A stretch of 64,000 nucleotides of DNA from Roseivirga sp. Its GTDB lineage: Bacteria > Bacteroidota > Bacteroidia > Cytophagales > Cyclobacteriaceae. Positions 54,666 through 63,674 of the stretch are shown here, piece by piece. The translations under genes and the position numbers were made by a program. The notes beneath the pieces are model-generated. The model was not told the DNA's origin. It did no database searches and saw only the letters and a list, made by a program, of their open reading frames with translations. Position 1 is the first letter of the stretch. The number at the start of each line of letters is the position of its first letter. The stretch covers positions 458,447 through 522,446 of the forward strand of contig JAAWWF010000002.1 in NCBI GenBank assembly GCA_021404565.1, written 5' to 3'.

Positions 54666-55388
54666 CTAATAAGATGTAATGAAGACAAGGCCTGGAGGCC
54701 CCCTGTAATGAGTCTTAAGAGAGGAAACTTCCTTGATAGGCTCCTTAAGGTTGAATGCTTTAAAAAAGCTACTGAATACCAGTTTGAATAACGAAACGAT
54801 ATAGCTTCTCGGACTGGTTTTGACCAATAGGGCAGCTTTGAGATCTTCCCGGTGGTTCAGGTCTGCCAGCTGAGGTAGGGAGGTATCGGCCTGAAGCAGG
54901 CTGTTTACCTGATCAAAAACCCGCCTGCTGTGCCATTCTATTTGATAGAAGGCATTCAGATCTAAGTGATTAAGATCAAAGCCCATCAGGTAACAACCAC
55001 CACGGGAATCCCTGCCAAGTACATTTTTACCTCTGCCAATACTTTGGATGGCCACATTCAGAATCTCAGGGTTTAACCCGGGGGCATCGTTTCCGACTAC
55101 AATTACCTTGTCAAAACCTTTTTTCTGTACCTCTTTAATTGCATTAATCAGCCTCTCGCCAAATTCGCTTCCAACCTGCTGATGTGAGTCAAATTCGAAA
55201 ACGGGAGCTGTAACACCATCAAGTGTCTGGCGTGTTTTCCTGACCAATGCGGTGTATAACTGCCTGAACCTGTCTCTGGTTAATCCAAAAGACTTCGCCC
55301 TGAATTCAGCTTCAAGGCTTCGGGAAAATAGTAATATGGCAGTTTGTGCTTTATGCAAGGGCTTTGGATCTCTGCAAATCAAACCCAA
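54666..55388 (-). CDS. DUF2064 glycosyltransferase-like protein (arsenosugar, TIGR04282 group)
   Basis: A nucleotidyl/glycosyltransferase-fold protein of the DUF2064 family, in line with the glycosyltransferases of arsenosugar loci. Motifs include VGSEFGERLINAI, VIVVGNDAPGLNPE and GRDSRGGCYLMGFD. No ATG exists near the 5' end: the frame opens at TTG 55388, and a second TTG at 55358 would place the start right before the conserved strand TAILLFSRS, which matches family N-termini better. The C-terminal about 45 residues are basic and hydrophobic. First gene of the operon, 48 bases before the AhpD-like start. Confidence 0.82.
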   Translation of the reverse strand: MGLICRDPKPLHKAQTAILLFSRSLEAEFRAKSFGLTRDRFRQLYTALVRKTRQTLDGVTAPVFEFDSHQQVGSEFGERLINAIKEVQKKGFDKVIVVGNDAPGLNPEILNVAIQSIGRGKNVLGRDSRGGCYLMGFDLNHLDLNAFYQIEWHSRRVFDQVNSLLQADTSLPQLADLNHREDLKAALLVKTSPRSYIVSLFKLVFSSFFKAFNLKEPIKEVSSLKTHYRGPPGLVFITSY

Positions 55389-55482
55389 TATGGTAATAAA
55401 TGATTTCCAATTGGCGGAAAGCTTTCACAAATGGGTCAGCAGCACTACACTTCAAAAGTGCAACGGTTAAATAATCAGTGAC

Positions 55483-56226
55483 TTAGGTAAAATAGATCAA
55501 GATGGCTCCAAGACCCGTCATGATGAGAATAAACCTTCTGAAGAGCGTATCATTTACCTTTTTAAGAATCTTAATGCCTACGAAAAGACCTATCAGGATG
55601 GGGAGGACAAGCACAGCATCTATCTTAAGTGTTTCCCAGGTAATCGTGCCCCAGCTAAATACATGAAAAGGTACCTTAAAGAGATTAATAATCAGGAAAA
55701 GCCAGGCCGTAGTACCAATAAAGGCGTTTTTGGGCAACCTCATAGCAAGAAAAAAGATATTGGCAAAGGAGCCGGCAAGATTGCCCACCATGGTGGTAAA
55801 ACCCGCTGTAAGTCCCATGACTCCTGCAAACCCGATGTGTTGTGGCACGTGCTTTGACTTTCGCTGATCCCACCAGAACATAACCGCTACAGAGATAAAA
55901 ATCACAATGGCCATACTTCTGCGGAAGACTTCTTCCGACAGACTTTCACCTATCCAGGTACCGAGTACCACACCGACCATCATGAAGGGGAGCAACCTGA
56001 TCAGGTACTTCCACTGGGCATGGCGGTTATAATAGATCACTGCAAAAATATCGCCCACGAGTAACATGGGCAGTAGTATTCCCGTGGAGGCCTTTGCCCC
56101 GAAAACCAGAACCATAAGGGCGACAATGATAATGCTGATGCCCTTTATACCCGATTTGGAGAGACCCAGTACAAAAGCAGAGCCTATGATGGAAATCCAG
56201 TCAATGAGAGATAGTTGGGCAAGCAT
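55483..56226 (-). CDS. TauE/SafE family permease
   Basis: A 247-residue eight-helix membrane protein of the TauE/SafE family (IIGSAFVLGLSKSGIKG, and the second repeat VMGLTAGFTTMVGNLAGSF). It lies 94 bases upstream of the DUF2064 gene on the same strand and might be co-transcribed with the arsenosugar genes; export of a sulfur- or arsenic-bearing anion is a guess from context. ATG at 56226 is clear. Confidence 0.87.
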   Translation of the reverse strand: MLAQLSLIDWISIIGSAFVLGLSKSGIKGISIIIVALMVLVFGAKASTGILLPMLLVGDIFAVIYYNRHAQWKYLIRLLPFMMVGVVLGTWIGESLSEEVFRRSMAIVIFISVAVMFWWDQRKSKHVPQHIGFAGVMGLTAGFTTMVGNLAGSFANIFFLAMRLPKNAFIGTTAWLFLIINLFKVPFHVFSWGTITWETLKIDAVLVLPILIGLFVGIKILKKVNDTLFRRFILIMTGLGAILIYFT

Positions 56227-56302
56227 GTGGCGAATATAGACTATTCCGTTTTATACCCGCCACAACCATTATTTAGAAAACCCCAAGAGTCATCAAGTCC
56301 GT

Positions 56303-57232
56303 TCAGTCAAACAAGAGGCCGTGCTTGTCAAACAGATCATGAAGCCTTTCTTCATCTGCTAAAATGGTCTGATAGACCCAGGTATAGTGCTTGTCTATCA
56401 TGAATTCCATATGCTTTTTAGCTTCCTCTTTGCCTATAACCTGAGCAAGCGTGTGAAATTCCAGATAGCAAATTAAAATGTGTAAATAGGTACTTTGAGC
56501 CGAGCCTGCACCTTCTGGCAAGGTGGTAGGTACCTCGGGATACATTTCGAAAATGGTAGTTCCCAATACCTCATTGTCGTACTGTTTAGACAGACTGTAC
56601 CAGTGCATTTGTTCATGTAAAAAGGTAGAGAGCAGGTAAATGTCATTGTCAAAGTTGGTGTTTAGGGTCAGAACCGGGTGGCTATGCGGGATTGTGCCGG
56701 ATTGAATCTTTACTGCCTTCGTATAAAGGTATTTCTCCAGATCATGCTTTTCCAGCAGTGCTTCCAACCTCTTTTTAACAGCCTTTTCAGATTCAATACC
56801 CTCATGGGTTTCGATGGTAATAGGAGTATCGGGTGAGGGCTTGGGTTGATTGAAAATACTTTCAGCCGCTCCGGTCTTCGCCAGCCAAAACGGAATATCA
56901 CCGGTACGTGAGCTGAGCATTACACCCTTGATTGTATCATTTCTAATAATGGCCTTGCAAGGTGCAGGGCCTGATCGGAAACCAATGGTGAAGAAGACTG
57001 AATCTGCCCGCCTGCTAATCTCCGTGAGCTCAAGCGGCACCGGGATAAGGTCAGGGAGTACCAACATACCTTCATGGAGATCAAAGTCAATCTCAGCCTG
57101 GGCTTTCTGAGCTCCTTTGGGGAGCTCCAACATGCCTTCCCACTTTTCTCCGCTTTGAATTTCTATATTTCTGCAGCTGATGGAGAGTAGCGCAATGGCT
57201 AGTATAAATAATCTTAGATGATGGTAATACAT
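56303..57232 (-). CDS. lipoprotein with HExxH motif, putative metallopeptidase-like
   Basis: A 309-residue lipoprotein: the lipobox LLSISC places the lipidated Cys at residue 20. Residues about 25-125 look like a beta-rich domain, and the C-terminal about 160 residues are helical with FLHEQMHWYS, a zincin-type HExxH at about 205-209. Downstream HLLICYLEFHTL and FEMYPEVPTTLPEG could supply a third ligand, but none can be assigned confidently. I recognise no named family. It is followed after 6 bases by a small monooxygenase-fold gene. Confidence 0.72.
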   Translation of the reverse strand: MYYHHLRLFILAIALLSISCRNIEIQSGEKWEGMLELPKGAQKAQAEIDFDLHEGMLVLPDLIPVPLELTEISRRADSVFFTIGFRSGPAPCKAIIRNDTIKGVMLSSRTGDIPFWLAKTGAAESIFNQPKPSPDTPITIETHEGIESEKAVKKRLEALLEKHDLEKYLYTKAVKIQSGTIPHSHPVLTLNTNFDNDIYLLSTFLHEQMHWYSLSKQYDNEVLGTTIFEMYPEVPTTLPEGAGSAQSTYLHILICYLEFHTLAQVIGKEEAKKHMEFMIDKHYTWVYQTILADEERLHDLFDKHGLLFD

Positions 57233-57238
57233 GGTTTG

Positions 57239-57613
57239 TTATTCGATAAGTTCAAAAATGTTGTTGGTAATTTCTTTGAGTGTAATACCTCGGAGTGAGC
57301 TGAATGACTTTTGGGATTCAATCCATAAGTGGCTTTCCTGAAAGTCCTGCTGCGATTCCCTGTTCTGCCAACTCTCTATAATGATAAAAGAGTGCTGGCC
57401 CTGATCTTCCAGAATTTTGCAGTCAATAATGCCTGGGCTAGCCCAGTAGAGTGGCAGCAAATCAAAAATGCACTCTTTGAGCCTGGTAGCCTGAAGGGAA
57501 GGGGCCGTCACCGACCATATCCGCACCACAGGTCTGGCATTGGTTCGGGGTATAGCCTGGTTTTCTGCTGAGTCGAGAGATATTTGCCGGTCTTGTTCAA
57601 AATTCAATTCCAT
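57239..57613 (-). CDS. antibiotic-biosynthesis-monooxygenase-fold protein
   Basis: A 124-residue ferredoxin-like dimeric alpha/beta barrel protein (ABM-type): strands PVVRIWSVTAP and HSFIIIESWQNRES, then QDFQESHLWIESQKSFS, follow the usual pattern of these small enzymes. The family includes quinol monooxygenases and heme-degrading enzymes; no specific ligand is visible here. I start at ATG 57613; the frame opens at a TTG 24 bases upstream. It lies 6 bases before the HExxH lipoprotein gene and is probably co-transcribed with it. Confidence 0.75.
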   Translation of the reverse strand: MELNFEQDRQISLDSAENQAIPRTNARPVVRIWSVTAPSLQATRLKECIFDLLPLYWASPGIIDCKILEDQGQHSFIIIESWQNRESQQDFQESHLWIESQKSFSSLRGITLKEITNNIFELIE

Positions 57614-57707
57614 CAGGTTTAATGATTGATGGAACAAACCTGGGCTGACAACAAGTAAATACCTTGAATTATGGGTTGAGAAGGGTTCGACTTTTCAATA
57701 GTCGTAC

Positions 57708-58826
57708 TTAATCGGCATTTTTGAGGTATTGAGAAGGGGTGACACCCATTTGTTTTTTGAAAGCTGTGTTAAAAGAAGACTTGCTTTTATAGCCGACTTC
57801 CTGCGCTATTCCAAAAATGGATAGATGATTGTATTCGGGTTGATTGGCTTTTTCAATAAACTCCTGAACCCTGTACTGGTTAAGCAGCTCGAAAAATGAC
57901 TTGCCCAATTGAGTATTGATGAGGGAGGTAAGTACATGTGATTGTACATGGAGCCTGGCTGCCACATCTCCTAACTTAAGCTCAGGGTTAAGGAATATTT
58001 TCTCTGTTTCCAACAGACCTAAAAGTGCTGGTAGAAGTGAAGATTTCTGGTCGGCCTTGATGTTCACACTGCCATACTTCTTTCCAAAACCGGGCAGCAG
58101 ACTGCTATCCTGAGCCACAGCTTGATAGGCCACCATATAGATAAAGGCGGAAACAAGCAGGGTAAGTATAAAGTTGCTATGATAGCTGTATAAGCCTGAG
58201 ATGAAAATATCTCCCAATGAGATAAGAAATATCAAGGCAATGGCTCCGAGGATCAGGTTGAGCTGTTTGATCCATTTTGACCTTTTCTCAATAGGGATCA
58301 GGTATTGCGACTTATCCGAAGCGATGTAGCTGATGAGCCTTCGGGACAAGAATATGTACACCAGCATATGTACAATGTACAGGGCAAACCTTACAATGGT
58401 TATGTAAGAGGCCTTAATACCTGTTGTCATAAAAGCGTCTACAATCAGGAGTCCTTCATCCATGTTGGAGGGAGAGTCCTGGGAAATTACCATACCCAGT
58501 CCGATCAGGTAGGGAATGGCATGCAACCACTGATGCCAGGACAGTTTGAAATTGCCATCAGTAATGGCCCGGGTATACAGGTAAAACAGCGGCCCAATGG
58601 TGAGTATGAGGCCGCGGCCAAAACCCGAAACCGCAGGGTATGAATAATAAATGCGGCCGGCATACCAAAGGTTATGAATGGTGGTAAGCAGCAGAATAAA
58701 GAGCAGGGCTACCAGCAATTTAAGGGCGTTCTTGTTACTGCTTGGTCTGAAAATCAGCAGGAATATCAGAAACACGGATTGTCCTGCTGAGGCTATCAGT
58801 ATGATGGACCAGAAATTGAGAACCAT
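57708..58826 (-). CDS. membrane-anchored AraC-family transcriptional regulator
   Basis: A 372-residue protein with about seven transmembrane helices in the first 240 residues and a C-terminal AraC/HTH_18 domain (about 262-370). The HTH signature is intact: LKLGDVAARLHVQSHVLTSL for the first helix-turn-helix and IAQEVGYKSKSSFNTAFKKQ for the second, ending in MGVTPSQYLK. Membrane AraC regulators of this form are common in Bacteroidota. It may regulate the adjacent lipoprotein/monooxygenase pair; no operator was read. Confidence 0.9.
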   Translation of the reverse strand: MVLNFWSIILIASAGQSVFLIFLLIFRPSSNKNALKLLVALLFILLLTTIHNLWYAGRIYYSYPAVSGFGRGLILTIGPLFYLYTRAITDGNFKLSWHQWLHAIPYLIGLGMVISQDSPSNMDEGLLIVDAFMTTGIKASYITIVRFALYIVHMLVYIFLSRRLISYIASDKSQYLIPIEKRSKWIKQLNLILGAIALIFLISLGDIFISGLYSYHSNFILTLLVSAFIYMVAYQAVAQDSSLLPGFGKKYGSVNIKADQKSSLLPALLGLLETEKIFLNPELKLGDVAARLHVQSHVLTSLINTQLGKSFFELLNQYRVQEFIEKANQPEYNHLSIFGIAQEVGYKSKSSFNTAFKKQMGVTPSQYLKNAD

Positions 58827-58883
58827 GGCCCTAAGTTAGCATAGGTATTATTGAGATGAGAATGGTGAGGGATAGTTTATTAA

Positions 58884-59342
58884 TCAATACCCGTCATCAC
58901 CGATCTTTTTTTGCCAGCCATCATAGAAATCGTCCGCAACTCCGTCCTGGTCCCAGTCCAGATAGCTTACAAAACGGGCCTGTTTACCCTTAAAAGTAAC
59001 CTTGTATACATTGTCATAGCCACCTGATTTCAGCACCAGCGAATCGTTTCTGACTTTCCAGGTACCTTCTTCGGTTCCTACGGGTTTTCCATCGAGGCCG
59101 AAATATTCAGATTTAAAGGAACCATCAGCCAGGTAGGTGGTGACAATTGGCTTTATATTCAGCGCCTCTTCCCAGCCGCCATTTTCAATGGAAAGGTAGG
59201 TGGTAGTATCTCTGCCCTGTGCGGTGTTGGTCTCTACATTCAGCGTAGTATTTTCCCAGGTGCCAATGAGCTGTTCGTTCAAATCAGGTTGACAGGAACT
59301 GAGCAGAGCTGCCGTCAGGGGAATTATGATAAGTCGTTTCAT
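58884..59342 (-). CDS. lipocalin-like lipoprotein
   Basis: A 152-residue lipoprotein with lipobox LLSSC at residue 17. The mature part, LIGTWENTTLNVET, GTEEGTWKVRNDSLVLK and VYKVTFKGKQARFVSY, has the look of small lipocalin-like domains in Bacteroidota (a single up-and-down barrel). An acidic DWDQDGVADDF near the C-terminus resembles a calcium-binding loop. Function unknown. Confidence 0.72.
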   Translation of the reverse strand: MKRLIIIPLTAALLSSCQPDLNEQLIGTWENTTLNVETNTAQGRDTTTYLSIENGGWEEALNIKPIVTTYLADGSFKSEYFGLDGKPVGTEEGTWKVRNDSLVLKSGGYDNVYKVTFKGKQARFVSYLDWDQDGVADDFYDGWQKKIGDDGY

Positions 59343-59412
59343 CAGTTATTGTTAATCATAAATTCTGTACCCCTGAAAACTTCAGCGGTACAGAATTCGG
59401 GTTTCAAGTTAA

Positions 59413-60021
59413 CTATTTTGGATAATTGGCATCCTGCATTACCTCCTGAATTTGAGCAAAATGCCTTTCAGAATGGGCCGCTGCCAGCAAAAGCCACTGA
59501 TATGCAGAGATTTTTCCTGCCGGACTCTCGAAGAAATAGGCCTTCATATCATCCTTGCTGTTTTTTGTAAAGTCAATTTGCTGGGCCCGGGCCTTTGTAA
59601 ACTGACGAATAAATGCCTCAGGAGAGCTCAACGCTCCCTTTGGTTCAAAGCGAGCAGCTGTTTTTACCCGCCTCTCCGGGCTACGGTCCCTGATGAAATC
59701 GATGACCTGTTGATCTGTTATGTGAACCTCAGGTGATGCTTTTAACCCTTCATTGTTCAGTATTTTCTGGGTAATAAGCAGATAGGTAGCTTGCTCGGCC
59801 ACCAGCAAGTGCTCACAGGCTCCGGCTATGGACCAGCCACCGTCAGTCGGTGTATAATTCCACTGTTCCTGTGTCAGGTTTCTAATGCCGCTGAACAGGT
59901 CCTTCTTAGACGACTCCAGGTAGTTTACGGCAAACTTGCGCTCTTTTTTACTGAGCATACCTTCGGCTGGAGTATGGTACATGCTGAGGACAGCACTCAT
60001 AACTAGTATCAGTTTTTTCAT
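59413..60021 (-). CDS. DinB-family protein, exported
   Basis: A 202-residue protein with a signal peptide (MKKLILVMSAVLSMYHTPAEG) and a DinB/YfiT-like four-helix bundle. Typical motifs are WSIAGACEHLLVAEQATY with its His and the C-terminal AAHSERHFAQIQEV; the three histidines form the metal site of the family. The family includes thiol-dependent transferases; the substrate is not known. Start ATG at 60021 is favoured because the signal peptide follows directly. Confidence 0.86.
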   Translation of the reverse strand: MKKLILVMSAVLSMYHTPAEGMLSKKERKFAVNYLESSKKDLFSGIRNLTQEQWNYTPTDGGWSIAGACEHLLVAEQATYLLITQKILNNEGLKASPEVHITDQQVIDFIRDRSPERRVKTAARFEPKGALSSPEAFIRQFTKARAQQIDFTKNSKDDMKAYFFESPAGKISAYQWLLLAAAHSERHFAQIQEVMQDANYPK

Positions 60022-60153
60022 TGCTTGGTTTTGTTTGATGTGAATGGATATGTTTCGGAGCAATGAACGCCTCAGAATTGCAGTGGATGAGGAAATCAGA
60101 GAGGATACGAATGAATGGTAGTCAAAAAGAGAATGAATGGTCGACAGGTACGA

Positions 60154-60960
60154 CTAGGACTGGACCCACTTCTTAAACTCAGTACTGTTATACCGACTTA
60201 CAATGGCCTCTTTGGGTATAGAAAGAATGGCAGGCTGAAGCGAAACCCTGAGTTTTTGATTCACCTCTTTTTGAATTTCTCTTACAGCGGCTGTGCTGAC
60301 CATAAACTGCCTGTTGAGCCTGAAGAAACCTGAAATGTCGTTTGCTTCTATAAGCTCATTGATAGAACTGAATTGGGTAAGCTGTTTTTCTCCCGCTTGG
60401 GTGACAATATAGACCAGGCCGCTTTGGGAGTAAATGTAGGCTATGGCTTCTTTGGGAGTTCTTAATGTCTTATTTCCCGACTGATATACCCAAACCTGGT
60501 TTGCCTCAGCAGTTCCATTCGGTTGCTCGTTGACCCTTTTCAGGTCTCTGACTATGAAAATGAGAGTCTCCACCAGAATAATGAGGAGTGCAACAAAGAG
60601 GGAAGAAAGAAAACGAGTAAATGGCGTTACATGTCCAAAAAACAGGTAATTCAGACTATAGACCATGGAGGCAAATACCACAGTCGTCAAAGCCAGGGAT
60701 GTACCCAGTTGCTTCAGCATGGTAGCAACCGGTTGGAGCTTCAGTGACCATCTCTCCCTTAGGCGATTATAGCTGAAATTGTTGGCTTCGCAGCAAATGA
60801 TACATATAAGAAGAACAGAAGAGAATGTAGCCAGGGGAAATTGATAGCCCTCTTCAAAAGGAAGTTTTCTGTAAGAAACAAAGTGTACCAGGGCCAGTGC
60901 CAGAATGGGTAGGAGGGTATAACGAACCTGATTGTGAGTAAGTCTCTTTGCTATTGTCAT
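60154..60960 (-). CDS. membrane LytTR DNA-binding regulator
   Basis: A 268-residue protein with about four transmembrane helices in the first 140 residues and a C-terminal LytTR domain (about 168-266: AIAYIYSQSGLVYIVT, then GFFRLNRQFMVSTAAV). There is no receiver domain, so it is a one-component membrane regulator. Third LytTR protein in the window. It is divergent from the peptide locus that starts 240 bases away and could control it; that is inference from position. Confidence 0.9.
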   Translation of the reverse strand: MTIAKRLTHNQVRYTLLPILALALVHFVSYRKLPFEEGYQFPLATFSSVLLICIICCEANNFSYNRLRERWSLKLQPVATMLKQLGTSLALTTVVFASMVYSLNYLFFGHVTPFTRFLSSLFVALLIILVETLIFIVRDLKRVNEQPNGTAEANQVWVYQSGNKTLRTPKEAIAYIYSQSGLVYIVTQAGEKQLTQFSSINELIEANDISGFFRLNRQFMVSTAAVREIQKEVNQKLRVSLQPAILSIPKEAIVSRYNSTEFKKWVQS

Positions 60961-61200
60961 AAGCTATAGACCGGATTACGACAGCTAGAGTTATTTCGTT
61001 ATGTAAATGGTATGAAAGGAAGATTATCAGCTCTTTTGTCACTGTGAACTGCGAGATAAAGAATTTATGCTTTTGTTCAGTATTGTGATTTAATAGTTTA
61101 AATGATCATGTATGGGTATCTTATTTTGTGTGATTTTATTAAAAAAGCATGAATGTTTACATTGATTATGGTAAATGTTTTAGCTTCTAAACTTATAATC

Positions 61201-61398
61201 ATGAAACGTAAAACAACAAATTTCAAAACCCTGAACCTTGGTAAAGAACTTACCAAGAACTCACAGAAAAAGATTTTGGGTGGTGCCTGGATTCACTGCT
61301 CTGATGGTGGCTCGTATTATACAAGCGCCTGTGTACCGGCTCAGATGGCCTATTGCGCTGCTGCAAATCATGGCTACTATGTAGGCTGTACACCTTGA
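61201..61398 (+). CDS. GG-leader peptide precursor with four-Cys core
   Basis: A 65-residue ribosomal peptide precursor. The N-terminal leader ends LGKELTKNSQKKILGG, the double-glycine leader type seen in Bacteroidota natural-product precursors and cut by a PCAT-type transporter peptidase. The 37-residue core has Cys at core positions 5, 16, 24 and 35 and is rich in Gly, Ala, Tyr and Ser (HCSDGGSYYTSAC, AYCAAANHGYYVGC). The Cys pattern suggests disulfides or thioether/other Cys modification. A frameshifted relative follows directly and a DUF6734 gene comes next. No transporter or modification enzyme other than DUF6734 lies in the window; they may follow beyond 64 kb. Confidence 0.8.
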   Translation: MKRKTTNFKTLNLGKELTKNSQKKILGGAWIHCSDGGSYYTSACVPAQMAYCAAANHGYYVGCTP

Positions 61399-61519
61399 TA
61401 TTGAGGTAGGTGCAATTTAAGATTGCAAGTCCAATCTGAGTTATGCCCATTCCAGTATAGAGTGTTAGGGTAGTAAACGCGCTACTGCTGGCACCTTTTA
61501 CATAATAATTACCAATCAA

Positions 61520-61730
61520 TTGAAAATCACCATTACTAATAACCGATCAAAATCAGGAAAGCTCAATTTGGGTAAAGAGCTCTCAAAAAGTGCTCAAAAA
61601 CAGGTGCTAGGCGGTATAACTATCGTCTGTTCAGGTGGTACCTTATACTCAGTGAGGTACTGACTGCACAGGGCAGGAGGCCTATTGTGCCGCTGCCAGG
61701 CATGGAGTGTTTATTGCCTGCTATCCTTGA
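61520..61730 (+). pseudogene. frameshifted GG-leader peptide precursor
   Basis: A second precursor, broken. Leader LGKELSKSAQKQVLGG and core start ITIVCSGGTLYSVR are in one frame that ends at a TGA (61661-61663). One base over, the remainder TDCTGQEAYCAAARHGVFIACYP continues to a stop at 61728-61730. Joined, the core has Cys at positions 5, 17, 24 and 35, nearly the same as the intact sibling. The only start available is TTG at 61520. A single extra base, or a sequencing error, explains the break. Confidence 0.7.
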
Positions 61731-62048
61731 TAAGTATTAAAAGCTGACTCAAAAGTGAGTTCTGGCATTCCCGAGTCATAAAGATCTGATTCGCTATATC
61801 CATTTCCGATAAGGGCTGGGTTGTGAAAGGGTGTTTCATTCGCAGTGATTTATATTACTGGACTTGCTTTTGGGCAGCTTGACTTTTCTCTTCGAATTGA
61901 GTTCCTCACTTTTTGCTATGCGCTGATCCCCTTCCTTCAGCTTTTTGCCAGACTGCCATAGCATGCTTTTTATATTTAGATTATATTTTCATAATTAAAG
62001 TAATAGATTAAGTCTGTTAGTTTAAATTATGACTCAATACTAATAGTC
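61731..62048. other. gene-free gap before the DUF6734 gene
   Basis: About 320 AT-rich bases with no open frame of interest and no convincing promoter or hairpin. It separates the broken precursor from the DUF6734 gene, which may therefore have its own promoter. Confidence 0.5.
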
Positions 62049-63674
62049 ATGAAATTCGTACAGACCTTTTGGACTGGAACCGCTACTCTCACAGAACAGT
62101 CTACACCCTTAATGCTAAGAGCAGGATGGTATACGAGTGAGTACCATTGGATGAGTTGGGCATTGAGCTGCCTTCAGCTTTTAAAACTTTATGGTCAGGT
62201 AGAACTGGTCACCGATAAGCTCGGAAAACACATTCTTATAGACACTCTGGGCTTGCCCTATACCTCAGTTTCTTTGGTACTGGAAGGCCAGCTAGAGGGG
62301 TTTTATCCAAGGCTTTTTTCTCTGGCTAAAATCAAGACCTACAGCCTCCAGCAAGAACCGTTTATTCATGTCGATGGTGATTTGTTCCTTTTTCAGCCCC
62401 TACCTGATCGGGTGATGCAGTCAGGTTTAATTTCATCTAACCCTGAGGCAGATCTTTTCTTTAATGCTGAAGTGGTAAAACAGGTCGGCCAGGAGGGCTA
62501 TGTTTTGCCCGATCACCTCAAAGATTTAAATTCAGTTGCCCATTTATTCTCGAGTAATGCAGGAATTATAGGAGGAAATGACCTTCCCTTTATTCAGGAG
62601 TACTGTAATCATGCCTTCGATTTTATAACCTCGAATTCAGAACTAATGAAAGGGGCTGTGCCTGACGGGATCAACTTTCTTATAGAGCAAATTTCTTTCT
62701 TCTACCTGGCTCGTGCCAAAGGGAAGGAGATCGCATACATTTCTGAAGAACCTGTTACCGATCCCCTCTATCAGGATTTTATCAGGGTAGCCGATATACC
62801 TGACGTTCCTATGGTACATGCTGTAGGTGGTTGCAAGCGATTCCCATTCATGCTTGATCACCTTGCCAGGAGACTCAGACTTCATTATCCCGACTATCAT
62901 TACCGAATTTTAGCCCTTTGTAAACAGCAGCAGGTCAAAATGTCCAATTCGTTTTATGCCTGCTACAACTGGAGTTATAACAGAGAGTCGCGTGATTTAT
63001 CAGTACATACAAAGGAGTCAGAAGATAACTCAGCCAAGCCACTTAACCTGGTCTTTGAAAGAACAATAAAGGCCCTGAGCCATGCCTTGCCTGATATGCC
63101 TTTACCAGAAACACATGCCGACTTCAGTTTATTACTCGAGCGTGATCAGGTGCCGCCTCAATGTAAGGATATTCTCAGGCTCGAATTACTTATTGAAAAG
63201 GTTCAGGATTCTCTTGTGAAAGGAGGGGAGACTGCTGGACGCTATGCACAGGATAGAGAGCATTTTCGTAAAACAGACGAACTCTTTAATGCTGGAGTTT
63301 CCGTTGAAGTGAATCAAAAGATCGGGCTATCCGAAAGCACAAGGCTTCACACCGCTTTATGGAATTGGTGGAAGAGTGACGATGAAGATATGAAGGAGGT
63401 GCTTGCCGAAAACTTTTCTACTGAACCAGATCAGTTGGTGGTGAGTATCACACCTGACTTATTGACCATGGACGCCTATGTTTATTATCTCGATGCCCTG
63501 GATGCTTATTTGATAGAGGTATTGAAAGTCGGGGAAACCAGCATAGCAGATGTGTTGGAAAGGGTACGCCACGCTTTTGAAGAAGACATAGATCCGGAAA
63601 CGAATCTGGAGTACCGCTATCTCATTTTTGATACTTTGAAGAGGCTCTCCTTTAATAGAATCATCTGTTTTTAA
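62049..63674 (+). CDS. DUF6734 family protein, glycosyltransferase-like, with extra C-terminal region
   Basis: A 541-residue protein. Residues 1 to about 310 match the DUF6734 layout as I know it: KFVQTFWTGTA, EYHWMSWALSCLQLLK, VELVTDKLGK, LPYTSVSLVLEG, then HVDGDLFLF with a DxD-like D109-G110-D111, and AVGGCKRF plus LRLHYPDYHYRI. The fold and DxD point to a GT-A-like glycosyltransferase, but no activity is established for this family. Residues about 340-541 are a mostly helical, acidic region without known match. It sits between a four-Cys peptide precursor and a third precursor, suggesting it modifies or accompanies the peptides. No signal peptide. Confidence 0.78.
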   Translation: MKFVQTFWTGTATLTEQSTPLMLRAGWYTSEYHWMSWALSCLQLLKLYGQVELVTDKLGKHILIDTLGLPYTSVSLVLEGQLEGFYPRLFSLAKIKTYSLQQEPFIHVDGDLFLFQPLPDRVMQSGLISSNPEADLFFNAEVVKQVGQEGYVLPDHLKDLNSVAHLFSSNAGIIGGNDLPFIQEYCNHAFDFITSNSELMKGAVPDGINFLIEQISFFYLARAKGKEIAYISEEPVTDPLYQDFIRVADIPDVPMVHAVGGCKRFPFMLDHLARRLRLHYPDYHYRILALCKQQQVKMSNSFYACYNWSYNRESRDLSVHTKESEDNSAKPLNLVFERTIKALSHALPDMPLPETHADFSLLLERDQVPPQCKDILRLELLIEKVQDSLVKGGETAGRYAQDREHFRKTDELFNAGVSVEVNQKIGLSESTRLHTALWNWWKSDDEDMKEVLAENFSTEPDQLVVSITPDLLTMDAYVYYLDALDAYLIEVLKVGETSIADVLERVRHAFEEDIDPETNLEYRYLIFDTLKRLSFNRIICF

